From assembly GCF_000215085.1 (NCBI RefSeq), contig NC_015589.1, forward strand, positions 248,001 to 312,000: a stretch of 64,000 nucleotides of DNA. The letters are read 5' to 3'. Below the pieces are notes generated by a model that was not told where the DNA came from, did not search any database, and saw nothing but the letters and a program-made list of their open reading frames with translations. Positions 1 to 13,028 of the stretch are shown here, piece by piece (within the stretch, counting starts at the first letter, position 1; the number at the start of each line of letters is the position of its first letter). The position numbers were made by a program, and so were the translations under genes. This stretch comes from Desulforamulus ruminis DSM 2154 (GTDB taxonomy: Bacteria; Bacillota; Desulfotomaculia; Desulfotomaculales; Desulfotomaculaceae).

Positions 1-53
1 CCCTGCTGGACTAGAATTGAAAAACAGACTTCTTCTTTACAGCAAAATCTTTG

Positions 54-80
54 GCGAGTTAAATGCTCGCTTTTTATTTT
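54..80 (+). terminator. Rho-independent terminator of an upstream gene
   Basis: A short GC-rich hairpin (GCGAG at 54-58 with CTCGC at 66-70) is followed directly by a T-rich run. It probably ends a transcription unit that lies left of the window. Confidence 0.6.
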
Positions 81-206
81 TGTTATTTTAAGAGTTGCCA
101 TATCTATAATATTTTGCCATTCTTCCACTAAAAGAATAATGAATATCTCCCCCAAGGCATATGCTGTTATGGGTATATTAACGAAACGGGAAGAAGGGGA
201 GACAGA

Positions 207-1280
207 ATGAACCGTTTTGCTTTTATCATTCATCCGCTGGATTGCAGTGATGTGGCCAGAAAATTTCATTTTGCCAGGTATATGCCGGATACCCTGCTGG
301 AAAGAACTTTAAAAATACTTCCTCCTGTAAAAATATCACCCATTACCGGAATACAGTCTCCCAGCGCCGCCACCGAAGGATTTTTTGTTTCCTGCCTACT
401 GACGGCCAGGCAAATGATGTCTCTTCCCACTCCTTTTGTATTAAACAAAATTATACAAACAGCCCGGCTGGCAGAGAAACTGGGGGCTCAGGTGGTGGGA
501 CTAGGGGCCTTTACCAAGGTCATCGGGGATGCCGGGATCACCATTGCTAAGAACCTGAATATTCCGGTAACAACTGGGAACAGCTATACCGTGGCTACCA
601 CGCTGGAAGGGGCCAAAAAAGCAGCCATACTGATGGGACATGATTTAAAAAAAGCCCGGATTGTTGTGGTTGGAGCCACCGGGTCCATCGGCAGTGTTTG
701 TGCGTTATCCCTGGCCAGGGATGTCAACCACTTAACTTTGATTGGTAGAAATGAGGCCAAGCTGCATGTTTTAGCGGATCGCATTCTGTTTGAAACAGGT
801 CTGGCTGCCAATGTCACCTCCAATATTAAATCCATCCTGCGGACCGCAGATCTGGTGATAACGGTGACCAGTTCGGCGGATGCCATTATTGAGCCGGAGG
901 ATTTAAAAGCCGGGGCGGTCATTTGTGATGTTGCCCGGCCGAGGGATGTTTCCCGCCGGGTGGTAGAGAAAAGAGATGATGTGCTGGTGATTGAAGGAGG
1001 ACTGGTAGAAGTTCCCGGTGATGTAAATTTTAATTTTAATTTTGGTTTCCCACCCCGGACTGCTTACGCCTGCATGGCGGAAACCATGATTTTGGCCCTG
1101 GAAGGAAGACTGGAAAGCTATACCCTGGGCCGGGATCTTACCTTAAAACAAGTGGAAGAAATGCATAAACTGGGCCGGAAGCACGGCTTTAAACTGGCAG
1201 GCTGGCGAAGTTTTGAAAAGCCCGTTACCGAGGAGGAGATTCATCGTATCCGGCAGAAGGCCATGATCAAGGTATCCTAA
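207..1280 (+). CDS. Acyl-ACP reductase-like / shikimate dehydrogenase-like oxidoreductase
   Basis: This 357-residue protein resembles the long-chain acyl-ACP reductase (AAR) family, which reduces fatty acyl-ACP to aldehyde with NADPH, and is often annotated generically as shikimate dehydrogenase-like. Visible features are a GLGAFTKVIG block near residue 98, TTGNSYT near 122, a Rossmann nucleotide-binding loop GATGSIG at 156-162, and a Cys at 289 in an ACMAE context that matches the place of the catalytic Cys in cyanobacterial AAR. The C-terminal block ALEGR...LGR...HGF is also family-like. An AAGGGGAGA ribosome site precedes the ATG. It stands alone between a terminator and the greA promoter. 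The actual substrate is inferred, not shown; an amino-acid dehydrogenase is an alternative. Confidence 0.7.
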   Translation: MNRFAFIIHPLDCSDVARKFHFARYMPDTLLERTLKILPPVKISPITGIQSPSAATEGFFVSCLLTARQMMSLPTPFVLNKIIQTARLAEKLGAQVVGLGAFTKVIGDAGITIAKNLNIPVTTGNSYTVATTLEGAKKAAILMGHDLKKARIVVVGATGSIGSVCALSLARDVNHLTLIGRNEAKLHVLADRILFETGLAANVTSNIKSILRTADLVITVTSSADAIIEPEDLKAGAVICDVARPRDVSRRVVEKRDDVLVIEGGLVEVPGDVNFNFNFGFPPRTAYACMAETMILALEGRLESYTLGRDLTLKQVEEMHKLGRKHGFKLAGWRSFEKPVTEEEIHRIRQKAMIKVS

Positions 1281-1309
1281 CAACCTCTTTGGAATGTTCA
1301 AATGTATCC

Positions 1310-1338
1310 TTGACAAAAACTACCGGGATTTTTATAAT
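1310..1338 (+). promoter_or_regulatory. Consensus sigma-A promoter of greA-lysS
   Basis: TTGACA (1310-1315) and TATAAT (1333-1338) are both perfect consensus hexamers with a 17-bp spacer. Transcription would start near 1345 and give a leader of about 130 nt before greA. Confidence 0.85.
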
Positions 1339-1364
1339 GTACAGGAATAAACGCCTAGAACGGC

Positions 1365-1401
1365 AAGCACTGCAATCTGGTATGTGCCATTTGCAGTGCT
1401 T
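1365..1401 (+). promoter_or_regulatory. 11-bp hairpin in the greA leader
   Basis: AAGCACTGCAA (1365-1375) pairs perfectly with TTGCAGTGCTT (1391-1401) around a 15-nt loop. It lies about 20 nt after the predicted start site and 75 nt before greA. Only a short T run follows (TTTAACTG), so it could be a weak attenuator or an mRNA-stabilising hairpin; I cannot decide which. Confidence 0.5.
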
Positions 1402-1475
1402 TAACTGTAGTTAGCCTCCTTGTAAATGAAGACTGGATAAATGAAAAATTTGACTTAGAGATAGGAGAAAGTTAG

Positions 1476-1949
1476 ATGAAAGAGAAAGATGTAATGCTTA
1501 CCGTGGTTGGTTTAAAGCAACTGGAGGACGAGTTGGAGCAGTTGAAAACCGTCAAGAGACGCCAGGTGGCGGAGAGAATTAAACAAGCCATTGAATTTGG
1601 GGATATTAGTGAGAACTCGGAATATGAAGACGCTAAAAATGAACAGGCATTTATTGAGGGTCGAATCTTAACCTTAGAGAAAATGCTTCGGAATGCTAAA
1701 ATTATCGATGATGAAAATTTAGGAAATGAAATGGTTTCCCTGGGTTCCAGGATATTATTAAAGGACCTGGAGTTTGGTGACGAGTTGGAGTACACCATTG
1801 TTGGCTCAGTGGAAGCAGACCCCGACAATAATAAAATTTCCAATGAGTCTCCGGTAGGAAAGGCGATTTTGGGCCAGCCCAAAGGGAGTGTTGTTGAAGT
1901 AACCGTTCCCGCCGGTGTTTTAAAATATGAAATTGTAGATATTAAGTAG
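1476..1949 (+). CDS. greA: Transcription elongation factor GreA
   Basis: GreA (157 residues, the usual size) binds the secondary channel of RNA polymerase and stimulates cleavage of backtracked RNA. The N-terminal coiled coil carries the acidic tip [15 protein letters not shown] at residues 43-57, whose acidic residues position the catalytic metal. The C-terminal FKBP-like domain has the LGS...[10 protein letters not shown]...SPVGKAILG pattern. The ATG follows GATAGGAGAAAG. It has its own strong promoter and is 23 bp upstream of lysS, so the two are probably co-transcribed, as in other Clostridia. Confidence 0.97.
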   Translation: MKEKDVMLTVVGLKQLEDELEQLKTVKRRQVAERIKQAIEFGDISENSEYEDAKNEQAFIEGRILTLEKMLRNAKIIDDENLGNEMVSLGSRILLKDLEFGDELEYTIVGSVEADPDNNKISNESPVGKAILGQPKGSVVEVTVPAGVLKYEIVDIK

Positions 1950-1972
1950 GAGCGTTTGGGGGTTTTTTAGAA

Positions 1973-3499
1973 ATGACCGAAGACAATCAAAAGAGACAAA
2001 TACCGGCCTCTAGTGAAATAGAGGCCGGTCAAAGTGTTGCGGAAGACCTCAATGAACTAATGAAGGTCCGGCGGGAAAAGCTTCATGAACTGGCCAATCA
2101 GGGAATCGAACCCTATGGGGAAAAATTCCAGCGGACCCATTATGCAGCGGATATCATCCAACACTTTGAGGCCATGGATGGACAACCCGCCGTATTGGCC
2201 GGACGGATCATGGCCAAACGAGTCATGGGTAAAGCCAGCTTTGCCAACCTGCAGGACAGTTCCGGAAACATCCAAATCTATGTACGCCTGGATGAACTGG
2301 GGCCGGAGGAATATGCCTGTTTTGAAAAACTGGACATTGGTGATATTATTGGCTGTTCGGGAAAGGTCTTTAGAACCCGCAAAGGAGAAATTACGCTACA
2401 TATCGACAGCTATAAAATATTGTCCAAATCCCTGAGACCCCTGCCGGAGAAATGGCACGGGCTTAAGGATGTGGATCTCCGTTACCGTCAAAGATACGTG
2501 GACCTGATCGTAAACCCGGAGGTGAAACAAGCCTTTATTACCAGAAGCAAAGTGGTCCGCTCCATTCGCAACTACCTGGATGAAAAGGGTTTCCTGGAGG
2601 TAGAAACCCCCATGATGCACCCCATTGCCGGGGGGGCCAGCGCCCGGCCGTTTACGACGTATCACAATACCCTGGATATGAAGCTTTACATGAGAATTGC
2701 CCCGGAACTTTATTTAAAACGTCTGCTGGTAGGCGGTTTTGATAAAGTGTATGAGATTAACCGCAATTTTAGAAATGAAGGAATCTCTACCAAACACAAT
2801 CCGGAGTTCACTACCATTGAACTGTATCAGGCCTATGCCGATTATGAAGTAATGATGGATCTTACGGAAGATCTTATTTCCCAGGTGGCTCAAGAGGTGC
2901 TGGGCACCACCACGGTGGAATATGAAGGGGTAACCCTTTGTCTGGCCAAGCCCTGGAGACGGGTTCCCATGCTGGAGATTGTCAAAGAGTACTCCGGCTT
3001 GGATTTTACCCAATTAAAAGATGCCGACGCAGCCTACCAAGCAGCAAAAAAACTGAATCTGGATATTGAGCCCGGTGCATCCTGGGGAGATATTTTAAAT
3101 GTAGTTTTTGAAGAAAAGGTTGAGGACAAACTGATCCAACCGACCTTTATTATAGATTACCCGGTGGATATTTCACCATTGGCTAAACGCCAGAAAGAGC
3201 AGCCGGAGCTAACCTATCGTTTTGAGCTTTTCATTTATGGTCGGGAAATGGCCAATGCTTTCTCGGAGCTGAATGATCCCATTGACCAAAAGGGCCGCTT
3301 TCTGGCTCAGGTGGAAAAACGGAATGCCGGAGATGACGAAGCGCAAATGTATGACGAGGACTACATTCAGGCACTGGAATACGGCATGCCTCCGGCTGGT
3401 GGACTGGGCATCGGCATCGACCGTCTGGTAATGCTGTTGACCAATTCCTCTTCCATCCGGGATGTTATCCTGTTCCCTTTAATGAGACCCAGAGATTAG
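1973..3499 (+). CDS. lysS: Lysyl-tRNA synthetase, class II
   Basis: LysRS (508 residues) charges tRNA-Lys. The N-terminal OB-fold anticodon-binding domain covers roughly residues 60-170 and the class II catalytic core follows: motif 1 around [17 protein letters not shown], motif 2 at [13 protein letters not shown], and motif 3 at [13 protein letters not shown]. It ends in the usual LFPLMRP. It lies directly behind greA without a promoter of its own and is followed by the rrn promoter region. No T-box leader is visible. The N-terminus carries about 20 extra polar residues compared with many LysRS. Confidence 0.97.
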   Translation: MTEDNQKRQIPASSEIEAGQSVAEDLNELMKVRREKLHELANQGIEPYGEKFQRTHYAADIIQHFEAMDGQPAVLAGRIMAKRVMGKASFANLQDSSGNIQIYVRLDELGPEEYACFEKLDIGDIIGCSGKVFRTRKGEITLHIDSYKILSKSLRPLPEKWHGLKDVDLRYRQRYVDLIVNPEVKQAFITRSKVVRSIRNYLDEKGFLEVETPMMHPIAGGASARPFTTYHNTLDMKLYMRIAPELYLKRLLVGGFDKVYEINRNFRNEGISTKHNPEFTTIELYQAYADYEVMMDLTEDLISQVAQEVLGTTTVEYEGVTLCLAKPWRRVPMLEIVKEYSGLDFTQLKDADAAYQAAKKLNLDIEPGASWGDILNVVFEEKVEDKLIQPTFIIDYPVDISPLAKRQKEQPELTYRFELFIYGREMANAFSELNDPIDQKGRFLAQVEKRNAGDDEAQMYDEDYIQALEYGMPPAGGLGIGIDRLVMLLTNSSSIRDVILFPLMRPRD

Positions 3500-3567
3500 T
3501 TTTTCCTATACTTTCATCAATAGAATTTTTATACTTTCTGAAAGTACAAAAGAAATGATAAATACCT

Positions 3568-3596
3568 TTGACAGGAACCGCCGGGAGTGCTATTAT
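3568..3596 (+). promoter_or_regulatory. rrn promoter P1, enclosed by an inverted repeat
   Basis: TTGACA (3568-3573), a 17-bp spacer and TATTAT (3591-3596) form a strong sigma-A promoter. A 9-bp perfect inverted repeat, ACCGCCGGG (3577-3585) and CCCGGCGGT (3607-3615), starts in the spacer and ends just past the expected start site. The same palindrome could serve as the lysS terminator, although its T run lies in the loop and the 3' tail is TTATTAAT. Confidence 0.75.
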
Positions 3597-3734
3597 ATTT
3601 TTTGCGCCCGGCGGTTATTAATCGGGAATAATTAGTAATAAATTTACACTAGACAAGATACAATATACCGTGATACAATACAATTCCGGTATAAATGACA
3701 CTGTGCGAGACAAAAAAACAATATTAAATCATCC

Positions 3735-3763
3735 TTGACAGTGTTTTTACATTATGGTAACAT
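3735..3763 (+). promoter_or_regulatory. rrn promoter P2
   Basis: TTGACA (3735-3740) and TAACAT (3758-3763) with a 17-bp spacer lie about 200 bp upstream of the 16S gene. Together with P1 they give the tandem promoters usual for rRNA operons. A weaker candidate with TACAAT at 3674-3679 lies between them. Confidence 0.75.
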
Positions 3764-3795
3764 TTTGAACCGAGGGCACTTTAAGCCCGCAAACC

Positions 3796-3826
3796 GGTCT
3801 TTGAAAACTAAACAGAACGATGATGG
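3796..3826 (+). other. 5' arm of the 16S precursor processing stem
   Basis: This arm (GGTCTTTGAAAACTAAACAG and onward) is complementary, with small bulges, to 5646-5678 on the other side of the 16S gene. The two would form the long stalk cut by RNase III during rRNA maturation. A similar TTGAAAACTAAACAG block recurs before 23S. Confidence 0.7.
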
Positions 3827-3962
3827 ATGAAAAGCGGGAAGCCAAAGTCGGGTGAGAACCCGAGAGTAGGCGGACCAAAAACAATCCTCGTCAAAGCGTG
3901 AAAACGCTAGCGAGTAATTCAGAACACAAGAGCAAATCAACTCTTGAAAATATTTTAGGATA

Positions 3963-5503
<1,541 letters not shown>

Positions 5504-5511
5504 CGTAAGCG

Positions 5512-5622
5512 GCTTGGGAGAAGCGAGCCAAGCAAGGAAGCTGCGAGGGAGTGCGCGGAGCGTATAGGAATACGTGAGCACACGAGCGAAGCAGCTGACG
5601 AAGCAGGGCGAAGCTTATCGCG
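5512..5622 (+). repeat. 16S-23S spacer repeat, copy 1
   Basis: A block of about 105 bp rich in GAAGC/GAGC words recurs between the two spacer tRNAs (5826-5932). Both contain GAGTGCGCGGAGCGTATA, then AATACGTGAGCACACGA, then CAGG(G)CGAAGCTTATC. The centre folds into a hairpin (CGTAT/ATACG inside GTGCGC/GCACAC). Not explained by rRNA processing alone. Confidence 0.7.
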
Positions 5623-5645
5623 AGACGCGCGTACTCTGGTCGATC

Positions 5646-5678
5646 GTTCATCATCCGACTGTTTAGTTTTGAGAGACC
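5646..5678 (+). other. 3' arm of the 16S precursor processing stem
   Basis: Complementary to 3796-3826: GTTCATCATC, then CTGTTTAGTTTT and GAGACC pair with the 5' arm in reverse order. Confidence 0.7.
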
Positions 5679-5739
5679 TGAAATCAACCAGGAAATACCG
5701 GTTGATTTTAAGTATCTCATCAAACAAAAAAGAAAACCG

Positions 5740-5816
<77 letters not shown>

Positions 5817-5825
5817 TTGGATCGT

Positions 5826-5932
5826 CAGAAGCGAGCATGGTAAGGAAGCGACCGAGAGAGTGCGCGGAGCGTATATAAATACGTGAGCACACGAAGGAGG
5901 AAGCAGACAGCCAGGCGAAGCTTATCACGATA
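5826..5932 (+). repeat. 16S-23S spacer repeat, copy 2
   Basis: Second copy of the block at 5512-5622, placed between tRNA-Ile and tRNA-Ala. The hairpin core and the trailing CCAGGCGAAGCTTATCACGA are kept; the connecting bases differ. Confidence 0.7.
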
Positions 5933-5938
5933 CAACGT

Positions 5939-6014
5939 GGGGGCATAGCTCAGCTGGGAGAGCACCTGCCTTGCAAGCAGGGGGTCAGCGGTTCGATCCC
6001 GCTTGTCTCCACCA
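5939..6014 (+). tRNA. tRNA-Ala (TGC)
   Basis: A 76-nt cloverleaf with acceptor GGGGGCA pairing TGTCTCC through two G-U pairs, anticodon loop CTTGCAA giving TGC, T arm GGTTCGATCCC and encoded CCA. Second spacer tRNA of the rrn operon. Confidence 0.96.
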
Positions 6015-6036
6015 ATTTTTAAATTTTGTAAGATCG

Positions 6037-6075
6037 TTCCTTGAAAACTAAACAGCGAAAGAAGTAAAGCGTCGT
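6037..6075 (+). other. 5' arm of the 23S precursor processing stem
   Basis: TTCCTTGAAAACTAAACAGCG followed by GTAAAGCGTCGT is complementary to 9065-9103 downstream of 23S (ACGACCTTTAC, then CGCTGTTTAGTTTTCAGGGAA). This is the expected RNase III substrate stalk. Confidence 0.7.
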
Positions 6076-6122
6076 AGAAAAACAATTTTGCAGGTTATGA
6101 AAGTAACCGAGCGAAGGAAGTA

Positions 6123-9060
<2,938 letters not shown>

Positions 9061-9064
9061 AGAA

Positions 9065-9103
9065 ACGACCTTTACGAAAAGCGCTGTTTAGTTTTCAGGG
9101 AAT
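9065..9103 (+). other. 3' arm of the 23S precursor processing stem
   Basis: Complementary to 6037-6075 on the other side of the 23S gene; together they form the processing stalk. Confidence 0.65.
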
Positions 9104-9119
9104 GAATAAGTCAATAGGT

Positions 9120-9236
9120 TTCTGGTGACGATACCGGAGGGGATACACCTGTTCCCATCCCGAACACAGCAGTTAAGTCCTCCAGGGCCGATGGTACTTG
9201 GGGCTCACGCCCCTGGGAGAGTAGGTCGTCGCCAGA
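9120..9236 (+). rRNA. rrf: 5S ribosomal RNA
   Basis: A 117-nt gene whose ends TTCTGGTGACGA and TCGTCGCCAGAA pair into helix I. The conserved CCCATCCCGAACACAGCAGTTAAG core (9155-9178) and the GGGAGAGTAGG block near the 3' end are present. Confidence 0.96.
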
Positions 9237-9255
9237 ATATTTTTAAATACATTGA

Positions 9256-9330
9256 TCCTCGATAGCTCAATGGTGGAGCAACCGGCTGTTAACCGGTAGG
9301 TTGTAGGTTCGAGTCCTACTCGGGGAGCCA
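9256..9330 (+). tRNA. tRNA-Asn (GTT)
   Basis: A 75-nt cloverleaf with acceptor TCCTCGA/TCGGGGA (one G-T), anticodon loop CTGTTAA giving GTT, T arm GGTTCGAGTCC and encoded CCA. It lies 19 bp after 5S and closes the rrn operon before its terminator. Confidence 0.96.
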
Positions 9331-9332
9331 AT

Positions 9333-9380
9333 AAAACACAAAAGACCTCTGCAAATTATTGCAGAGGTCTTTTGTGTTTT
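9333..9380 (+). terminator. rrn operon terminator
   Basis: A long perfect hairpin: the stem AAAACACAAAAGACCTCTGC and its complement flank a short AT loop, and the 3' arm ends in TTTTGTGTTTTTT. It works as a Rho-independent terminator in either direction. Confidence 0.95.
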
Positions 9381-9485
9381 TTAAAAGAAGTTATGGAGTA
9401 TCGCTATTTTCAAAGGATGAGAAATTAAAAGGAAATAAAATCTACATACAGAGATTGAAAGAAAAATGCTAGAAATAATTTAATT

Positions 9486-9552
9486 TGACCATTACTGACC
9501 ATTGCTTGTTTAGTAAATTAGACATAAAATGGGTTTAAGGTCAGGAAAGGTC
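9486..9552 (+). promoter_or_regulatory. dnaK promoter with flanking 10-bp phased repeats
   Basis: TTGCTT (9502-9507), a 17-bp spacer and TAAAAT (9525-9530) make a plausible promoter. Immediately upstream are two direct repeats TGACCATTAC/TGACCATTGC (9486-9505), and around the start site the inverse word recurs twice at the same period (AGGTCA at 9538-9543, AGGTCT at 9548-9553). No CIRCE (TTAGCACTC-N9-GAGTGCTAA) and no canonical HAIR or CtsR box was seen in 9381-9775, which is otherwise AT-rich and featureless. Confidence 0.45.
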
Positions 9553-9775
9553 TAAAATCAATTAAGAATTTTTTGGTTAAATTAAAAACCAAAGCATCAT
9601 GGGATGAGATGAATCTAATGAAAGATTTAATAAATTTTTAATTTAATGATTATTTTTGTTTAATTATTTTATTTTACATTATATAGCAATAATGCTCTTA
9701 CGGAAATTAGATTCTCATTTTAATGAGGAATTTCTTAATTTTTTAATACTATTTTATTTTAAGGAGGAAGCAAAG

Positions 9776-11659
9776 ATGAGCAAAACAGTGGGCATTGATC
9801 TAGGTACCACCAATTCCGTTGTAGCCGTGATGGAAGGAGGAAGGCCTGCGGTAATTGTAAACGCCGAAGGATCCCGTACCACTCCCTCGGTGGCTGCTTT
9901 CCGGGAGGGCGGAGAACGCCTGGTGGGGCAGGTGGCCAAACGGCAGGGGGCTTTAAACCCGGATAAGACACTCTATTCCATCAAACGTTTTATCGGCCGC
10001 CGTTACTCCGAAGTGGCGGATGAAAGAACATTGGTGCCTTATAAAGTGGTTCCCGGCCCCAATGATGTTGTTCGCTTTGATGTCGGGGGCAAGCATTATG
10101 CCCCGGAAGAAATATCTGCTATGATTCTTAAAAAGCTGGTGGAGGATGCCTCCAAATATCTGGGGGAGAAAATCTCCGATGCTGTGATTACTGTTCCGGC
10201 TTATTTTAATGACGCCCAGCGCCAGGCCACTAAGGACGCAGGGAAAATTGCCGGTTTAAACGTTTTGCGCATTATTAACGAACCCACTGCCGCCGCCCTG
10301 GCCTACGGCCTGGATAAAAAGACCAACGAAACGGTTCTGGTGTTCGACCTGGGTGGCGGAACCTTTGACGTATCAATTCTGGAAGTGGGTGACGGCGTCT
10401 TTGAAGTGAAAGCCACCAACGGTGACACGCACCTGGGGGGAGACAACTTTGACAAAGCCGTTGTGGACTGGCTGGCAGAGGAATTTAAAAAGGATTATGC
10501 CATTGACCTGCGTTTGGATAAACAGTCCCTGCAGCGTCTTACCGAGGCGGCGGAAAAGGCGAAGACGGAACTTTCCAGTGTAATGGAAACCCAAATCAGC
10601 CTGCCCTTCATTACGGCCGATGCTTCGGGACCCAAACATCTGGAAATCAAGCTGACCCGGGCCAAATTCGATGACTTGACCCATGAACTGGTGGAGCGCT
10701 GCCGCGGACCGGTAATGGCCGCCCTGGCCGACGCCAAACTAACTGAAAAGGACATTGACGAAGTCATTCTGGTGGGCGGATCCACCCGCATACCCGCCGT
10801 ACAAAAGCTGGTAAAACAATTAACCGGCGGCAAAGAGCCGCACCAGGGAGTGAATCCCGATGAGGTAGTGGCAGTGGGCGCCGCCATCCAGGCGGGAGTG
10901 CTGGCCGGGGAAGTAAAGGATGTTGTCTTGCTGGATGTAACGCCCCTTTCCCTGGGCGTAGAAACCCTGGGCGGCGTGATGTCTAAACTGATTGAGCGCA
11001 ATACCACCATTCCGGTACGCCGGAGCCAGGTTTTCAGTACGGCCGAAGATAACCAGCCGGCAGTGGATATTCATGTCCTGCAGGGCGAACGGGAGATGGC
11101 CCGGGATAACCGATCCCTGGGACAGTTTAAACTGGAGGGAATTCCCGCCGCTCCCCGGGGCATTCCCCAGATTGAAGTTACCTTTGACATTGACGCTAAC
11201 GGCATTTTAAAGGTAAGTGCCAAGGATAATGCTTCCGGTAAAGAACAAAGCGTAACCATTTCCGGTTCCACCAGTCTGGATAAAACGGAGATCGACCGCA
11301 TGGTCCGGGATGCCGAAGCCAATGCGGCAGAGGATAAGAAACGCCGTCAGGAGGCGGAAGTCCGTAATGACGCGGACGCCCTGGTTTATCAGGTGGAAAG
11401 ACAGTTGAAGGAAGTAGCCGACAAGCTTCCGGTCCACGAAAAGGCACGCATTGAACAACTGCTGACCGACTTGAAGACGGTACTAAAAGATAACGCCGAT
11501 GTGGACCGCATCCGCTCGCTGTCCGGTGATTTGCAGCAGGCGGCGGCTTCCCTGACGGCCTACGGCCAGCAATCCACCTGCTCTTCCGGTGGTTGCGGCG
11601 GCGGGCAGCCGGAACAGAAGCCGGATGATGTGGTTGATGTTGAATATGAGGAAAAATAA
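9776..11659 (+). CDS. dnaK: Molecular chaperone DnaK (Hsp70)
   Basis: DnaK (627 residues) is an ATP-driven chaperone. The ATPase domain shows GIDLGTTNS at the N-terminus, [15 protein letters not shown], and the phosphate loop [10 protein letters not shown]; the linker [13 protein letters not shown] leads to the substrate-binding domain and the protein ends [11 protein letters not shown]. An unusual CSSGGCGGG stretch with two Cys precedes the end. The ATG at 9776 follows AAGGAGGAAG; an upstream in-frame ATG (9656) would add an AT-rich non-DnaK segment and is rejected. It heads a dnaK-dnaJ-cbpM-like-clpB unit with no grpE or hrcA, so it may be a second, specialised DnaK. Confidence 0.97.
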   Translation: MSKTVGIDLGTTNSVVAVMEGGRPAVIVNAEGSRTTPSVAAFREGGERLVGQVAKRQGALNPDKTLYSIKRFIGRRYSEVADERTLVPYKVVPGPNDVVRFDVGGKHYAPEEISAMILKKLVEDASKYLGEKISDAVITVPAYFNDAQRQATKDAGKIAGLNVLRIINEPTAAALAYGLDKKTNETVLVFDLGGGTFDVSILEVGDGVFEVKATNGDTHLGGDNFDKAVVDWLAEEFKKDYAIDLRLDKQSLQRLTEAAEKAKTELSSVMETQISLPFITADASGPKHLEIKLTRAKFDDLTHELVERCRGPVMAALADAKLTEKDIDEVILVGGSTRIPAVQKLVKQLTGGKEPHQGVNPDEVVAVGAAIQAGVLAGEVKDVVLLDVTPLSLGVETLGGVMSKLIERNTTIPVRRSQVFSTAEDNQPAVDIHVLQGEREMARDNRSLGQFKLEGIPAAPRGIPQIEVTFDIDANGILKVSAKDNASGKEQSVTISGSTSLDKTEIDRMVRDAEANAAEDKKRRQEAEVRNDADALVYQVERQLKEVADKLPVHEKARIEQLLTDLKTVLKDNADVDRIRSLSGDLQQAAASLTAYGQQSTCSSGGCGGGQPEQKPDDVVDVEYEEK

Positions 11660-11694
11660 CGGGTATCGGACAGTGGAGGTTCGGAGGGGGGTGA

Positions 11695-12693
11695 ATGAAT
11701 CCCATGGCAACCTACCGGGATTACTACGAGGTACTGGGTGTTGAGCGAAGCGCCGGTGAAAAGGAAATTAAAACCGCTTACAGAAAGCTGGCGCGGAAGC
11801 ATCATCCGGATTTGCATACAGGATCAGACAAACAGGCCGCTGAAGAAAAATTTAAGGAAATCAATGAGGCCTATGAAGTATTGAGCGATCCGGAGAAAAG
11901 GGCCAAATATGACCGCTTGGGAAGCAACTGGCGCAATGGCCAGGAATGGCAGACACCGCCGGATATGGAGGGATTTCATTACTACGCCTCCGATAACGGG
12001 GATTTCGGCTGTGAAAGCGGTTTCAGCGATTTTTTTGAGACACTTTTTGGCGGCGCCAGAACAGCCCGGGCCGGAACAAGACGGGGGAATCTGCGCGGCC
12101 AGGATGTGGAAAGCGAATTACCCCTAACCCTGGAAGAAGCGTACCGGGGCGGCGAGAAAACCATCCAGCTTACTTCCCGGGAAATCTGTGCCGCCTGTCA
12201 CGGCGCAGGACGGCAGGAGCGGGGCCTCTGCAGTTATTGCGGCGGCACCGGCAGCACCTCCAGCCAGAAAACCCTGGAGGTAAAAATTCCGCCGGGCATC
12301 CAGGACGGCAGCCGGATTCGTTTAAAAGGCCAAGGGGGGGACGGTTTGGCCGGAGGAAATCCCGGAGATCTTTATCTCAAGGTCAAACTTTTGCCCCATG
12401 AGCAATTCCTCCTGCAGGGAGATCACCTGGAATCCCAGGTGACCGTAACGCCGGATCAGGCGGTGCTGGGGGATAAAGTGACCGCAGCCACCCTGGACGG
12501 ACCGGTGATTGTAAAAATCCCGCCCATGATGAACAACGGTAAAAAGCTGCGTCTGCGCGGCAAAGGCTGGCCCAGAAAGCAGGGCGGACGGGGCGACCAG
12601 TACGTCAAGGTGGTCATTGATCTGCCCGCTCATTTGACAGAGCAGGAAAAAGAACTGTACACCAAACTGGCTGATTTAAGGAAAGGGGTGTGA
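11695..12693 (+). CDS. dnaJ: DnaJ-type co-chaperone with a reduced zinc domain
   Basis: A 332-residue Hsp40. The J domain (about 5-75) has the HPD triad at 37-39 that stimulates DnaK ATPase. A Gly/Phe-rich stretch follows, and then a shortened zinc region with only two CxxCxGxG repeats (CAACHGAG at 165-172, CSYCGGTG at 179-186) instead of the four of standard DnaJ. The two C-terminal beta domains start at [19 protein letters not shown]. It starts 35 bp after dnaK and its stop touches the next gene. It is intermediate between DnaJ and CbpA types. The start at 11695 is preferred for its GGAGGGGGG site; 11704 is possible. Confidence 0.93.
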   Translation: MNPMATYRDYYEVLGVERSAGEKEIKTAYRKLARKHHPDLHTGSDKQAAEEKFKEINEAYEVLSDPEKRAKYDRLGSNWRNGQEWQTPPDMEGFHYYASDNGDFGCESGFSDFFETLFGGARTARAGTRRGNLRGQDVESELPLTLEEAYRGGEKTIQLTSREICAACHGAGRQERGLCSYCGGTGSTSSQKTLEVKIPPGIQDGSRIRLKGQGGDGLAGGNPGDLYLKVKLLPHEQFLLQGDHLESQVTVTPDQAVLGDKVTAATLDGPVIVKIPPMMNNGKKLRLRGKGWPRKQGGRGDQYVKVVIDLPAHLTEQEKELYTKLADLRKGV

Positions 12694-12695
12694 CG

Positions 12696-12995
12696 ATGGT
12701 TCGTAAATATTATTTGCAGATTTACCGCCACCCCCTTTATTCCCAGGATGAAGCCGGTTGGGTCCAGATACAAAGCCTGGGGATCCACCCCGAGGTGGTG
12801 CGGCGGCTGGCAGAACTGGGGATTGTCGAGGTGGTTGACGATCGCCTGAGAGCGGACGAGGTCCGAAGGTTGTATAAAGTGTTAAGATTACGCCAGACCC
12901 TGGGGGTTAATTTGCCCGGGGCCAGCATCATTGCAGATCTGTTGGATCGTATAGAGAGCTTACAGCAAGAGGTAGAACGACTTAGAAGGAGGTGA
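12696..12995 (+). CDS. MerR-type chaperone regulator, CbpM/HspR-like
   Basis: A protein of 99 residues with a MerR-like winged-helix pattern (QSLGIHPEVVRRLAELGIV, then ADEVRRLYKVLRLRQTLGVN) and a C-terminal helix of heptad character (LLDRIESLQQEVERLRR). It is placed between dnaJ and clpB, as HspR is in Actinobacteria, and resembles CbpM, which binds CbpA/DnaJ J domains. It could repress the operon, modulate the J protein, or both. ATG 12696 sits 2 bp after the dnaJ stop and about 7 nt after AAGGAAAGGGG; the GTG at 12690 is the alternative start. Confidence 0.75.
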   Translation: MVRKYYLQIYRHPLYSQDEAGWVQIQSLGIHPEVVRRLAELGIVEVVDDRLRADEVRRLYKVLRLRQTLGVNLPGASIIADLLDRIESLQQEVERLRRR

Positions 12996-13028
12996 ACACC
13001 CCGGCCTGATTCCCGGGGTTAACCGATG
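12986..13028 (+). promoter_or_regulatory. clpB ribosome site with a hairpin between Shine-Dalgarno and ATG
   Basis: A near-perfect Shine-Dalgarno AAGGAGGTGA (12986-12995) ends 30 nt before the clpB ATG (13026). The gap contains a perfect 7-bp stem, ACCCCGG (12998-13004) with CCGGGGT (13013-13019), and an in-frame TAA at 13020-13022 rules out any earlier clpB start. Folded, the hairpin would leave an effective spacing of about 8 nt. Confidence 0.7.

Noticed and set aside
9381-9775. CIRCE or HAIR operator before dnaK
   Set aside because: Neither TTAGCACTC/GAGTGCTAA nor CTTGAGT/ACTCAAG is present.
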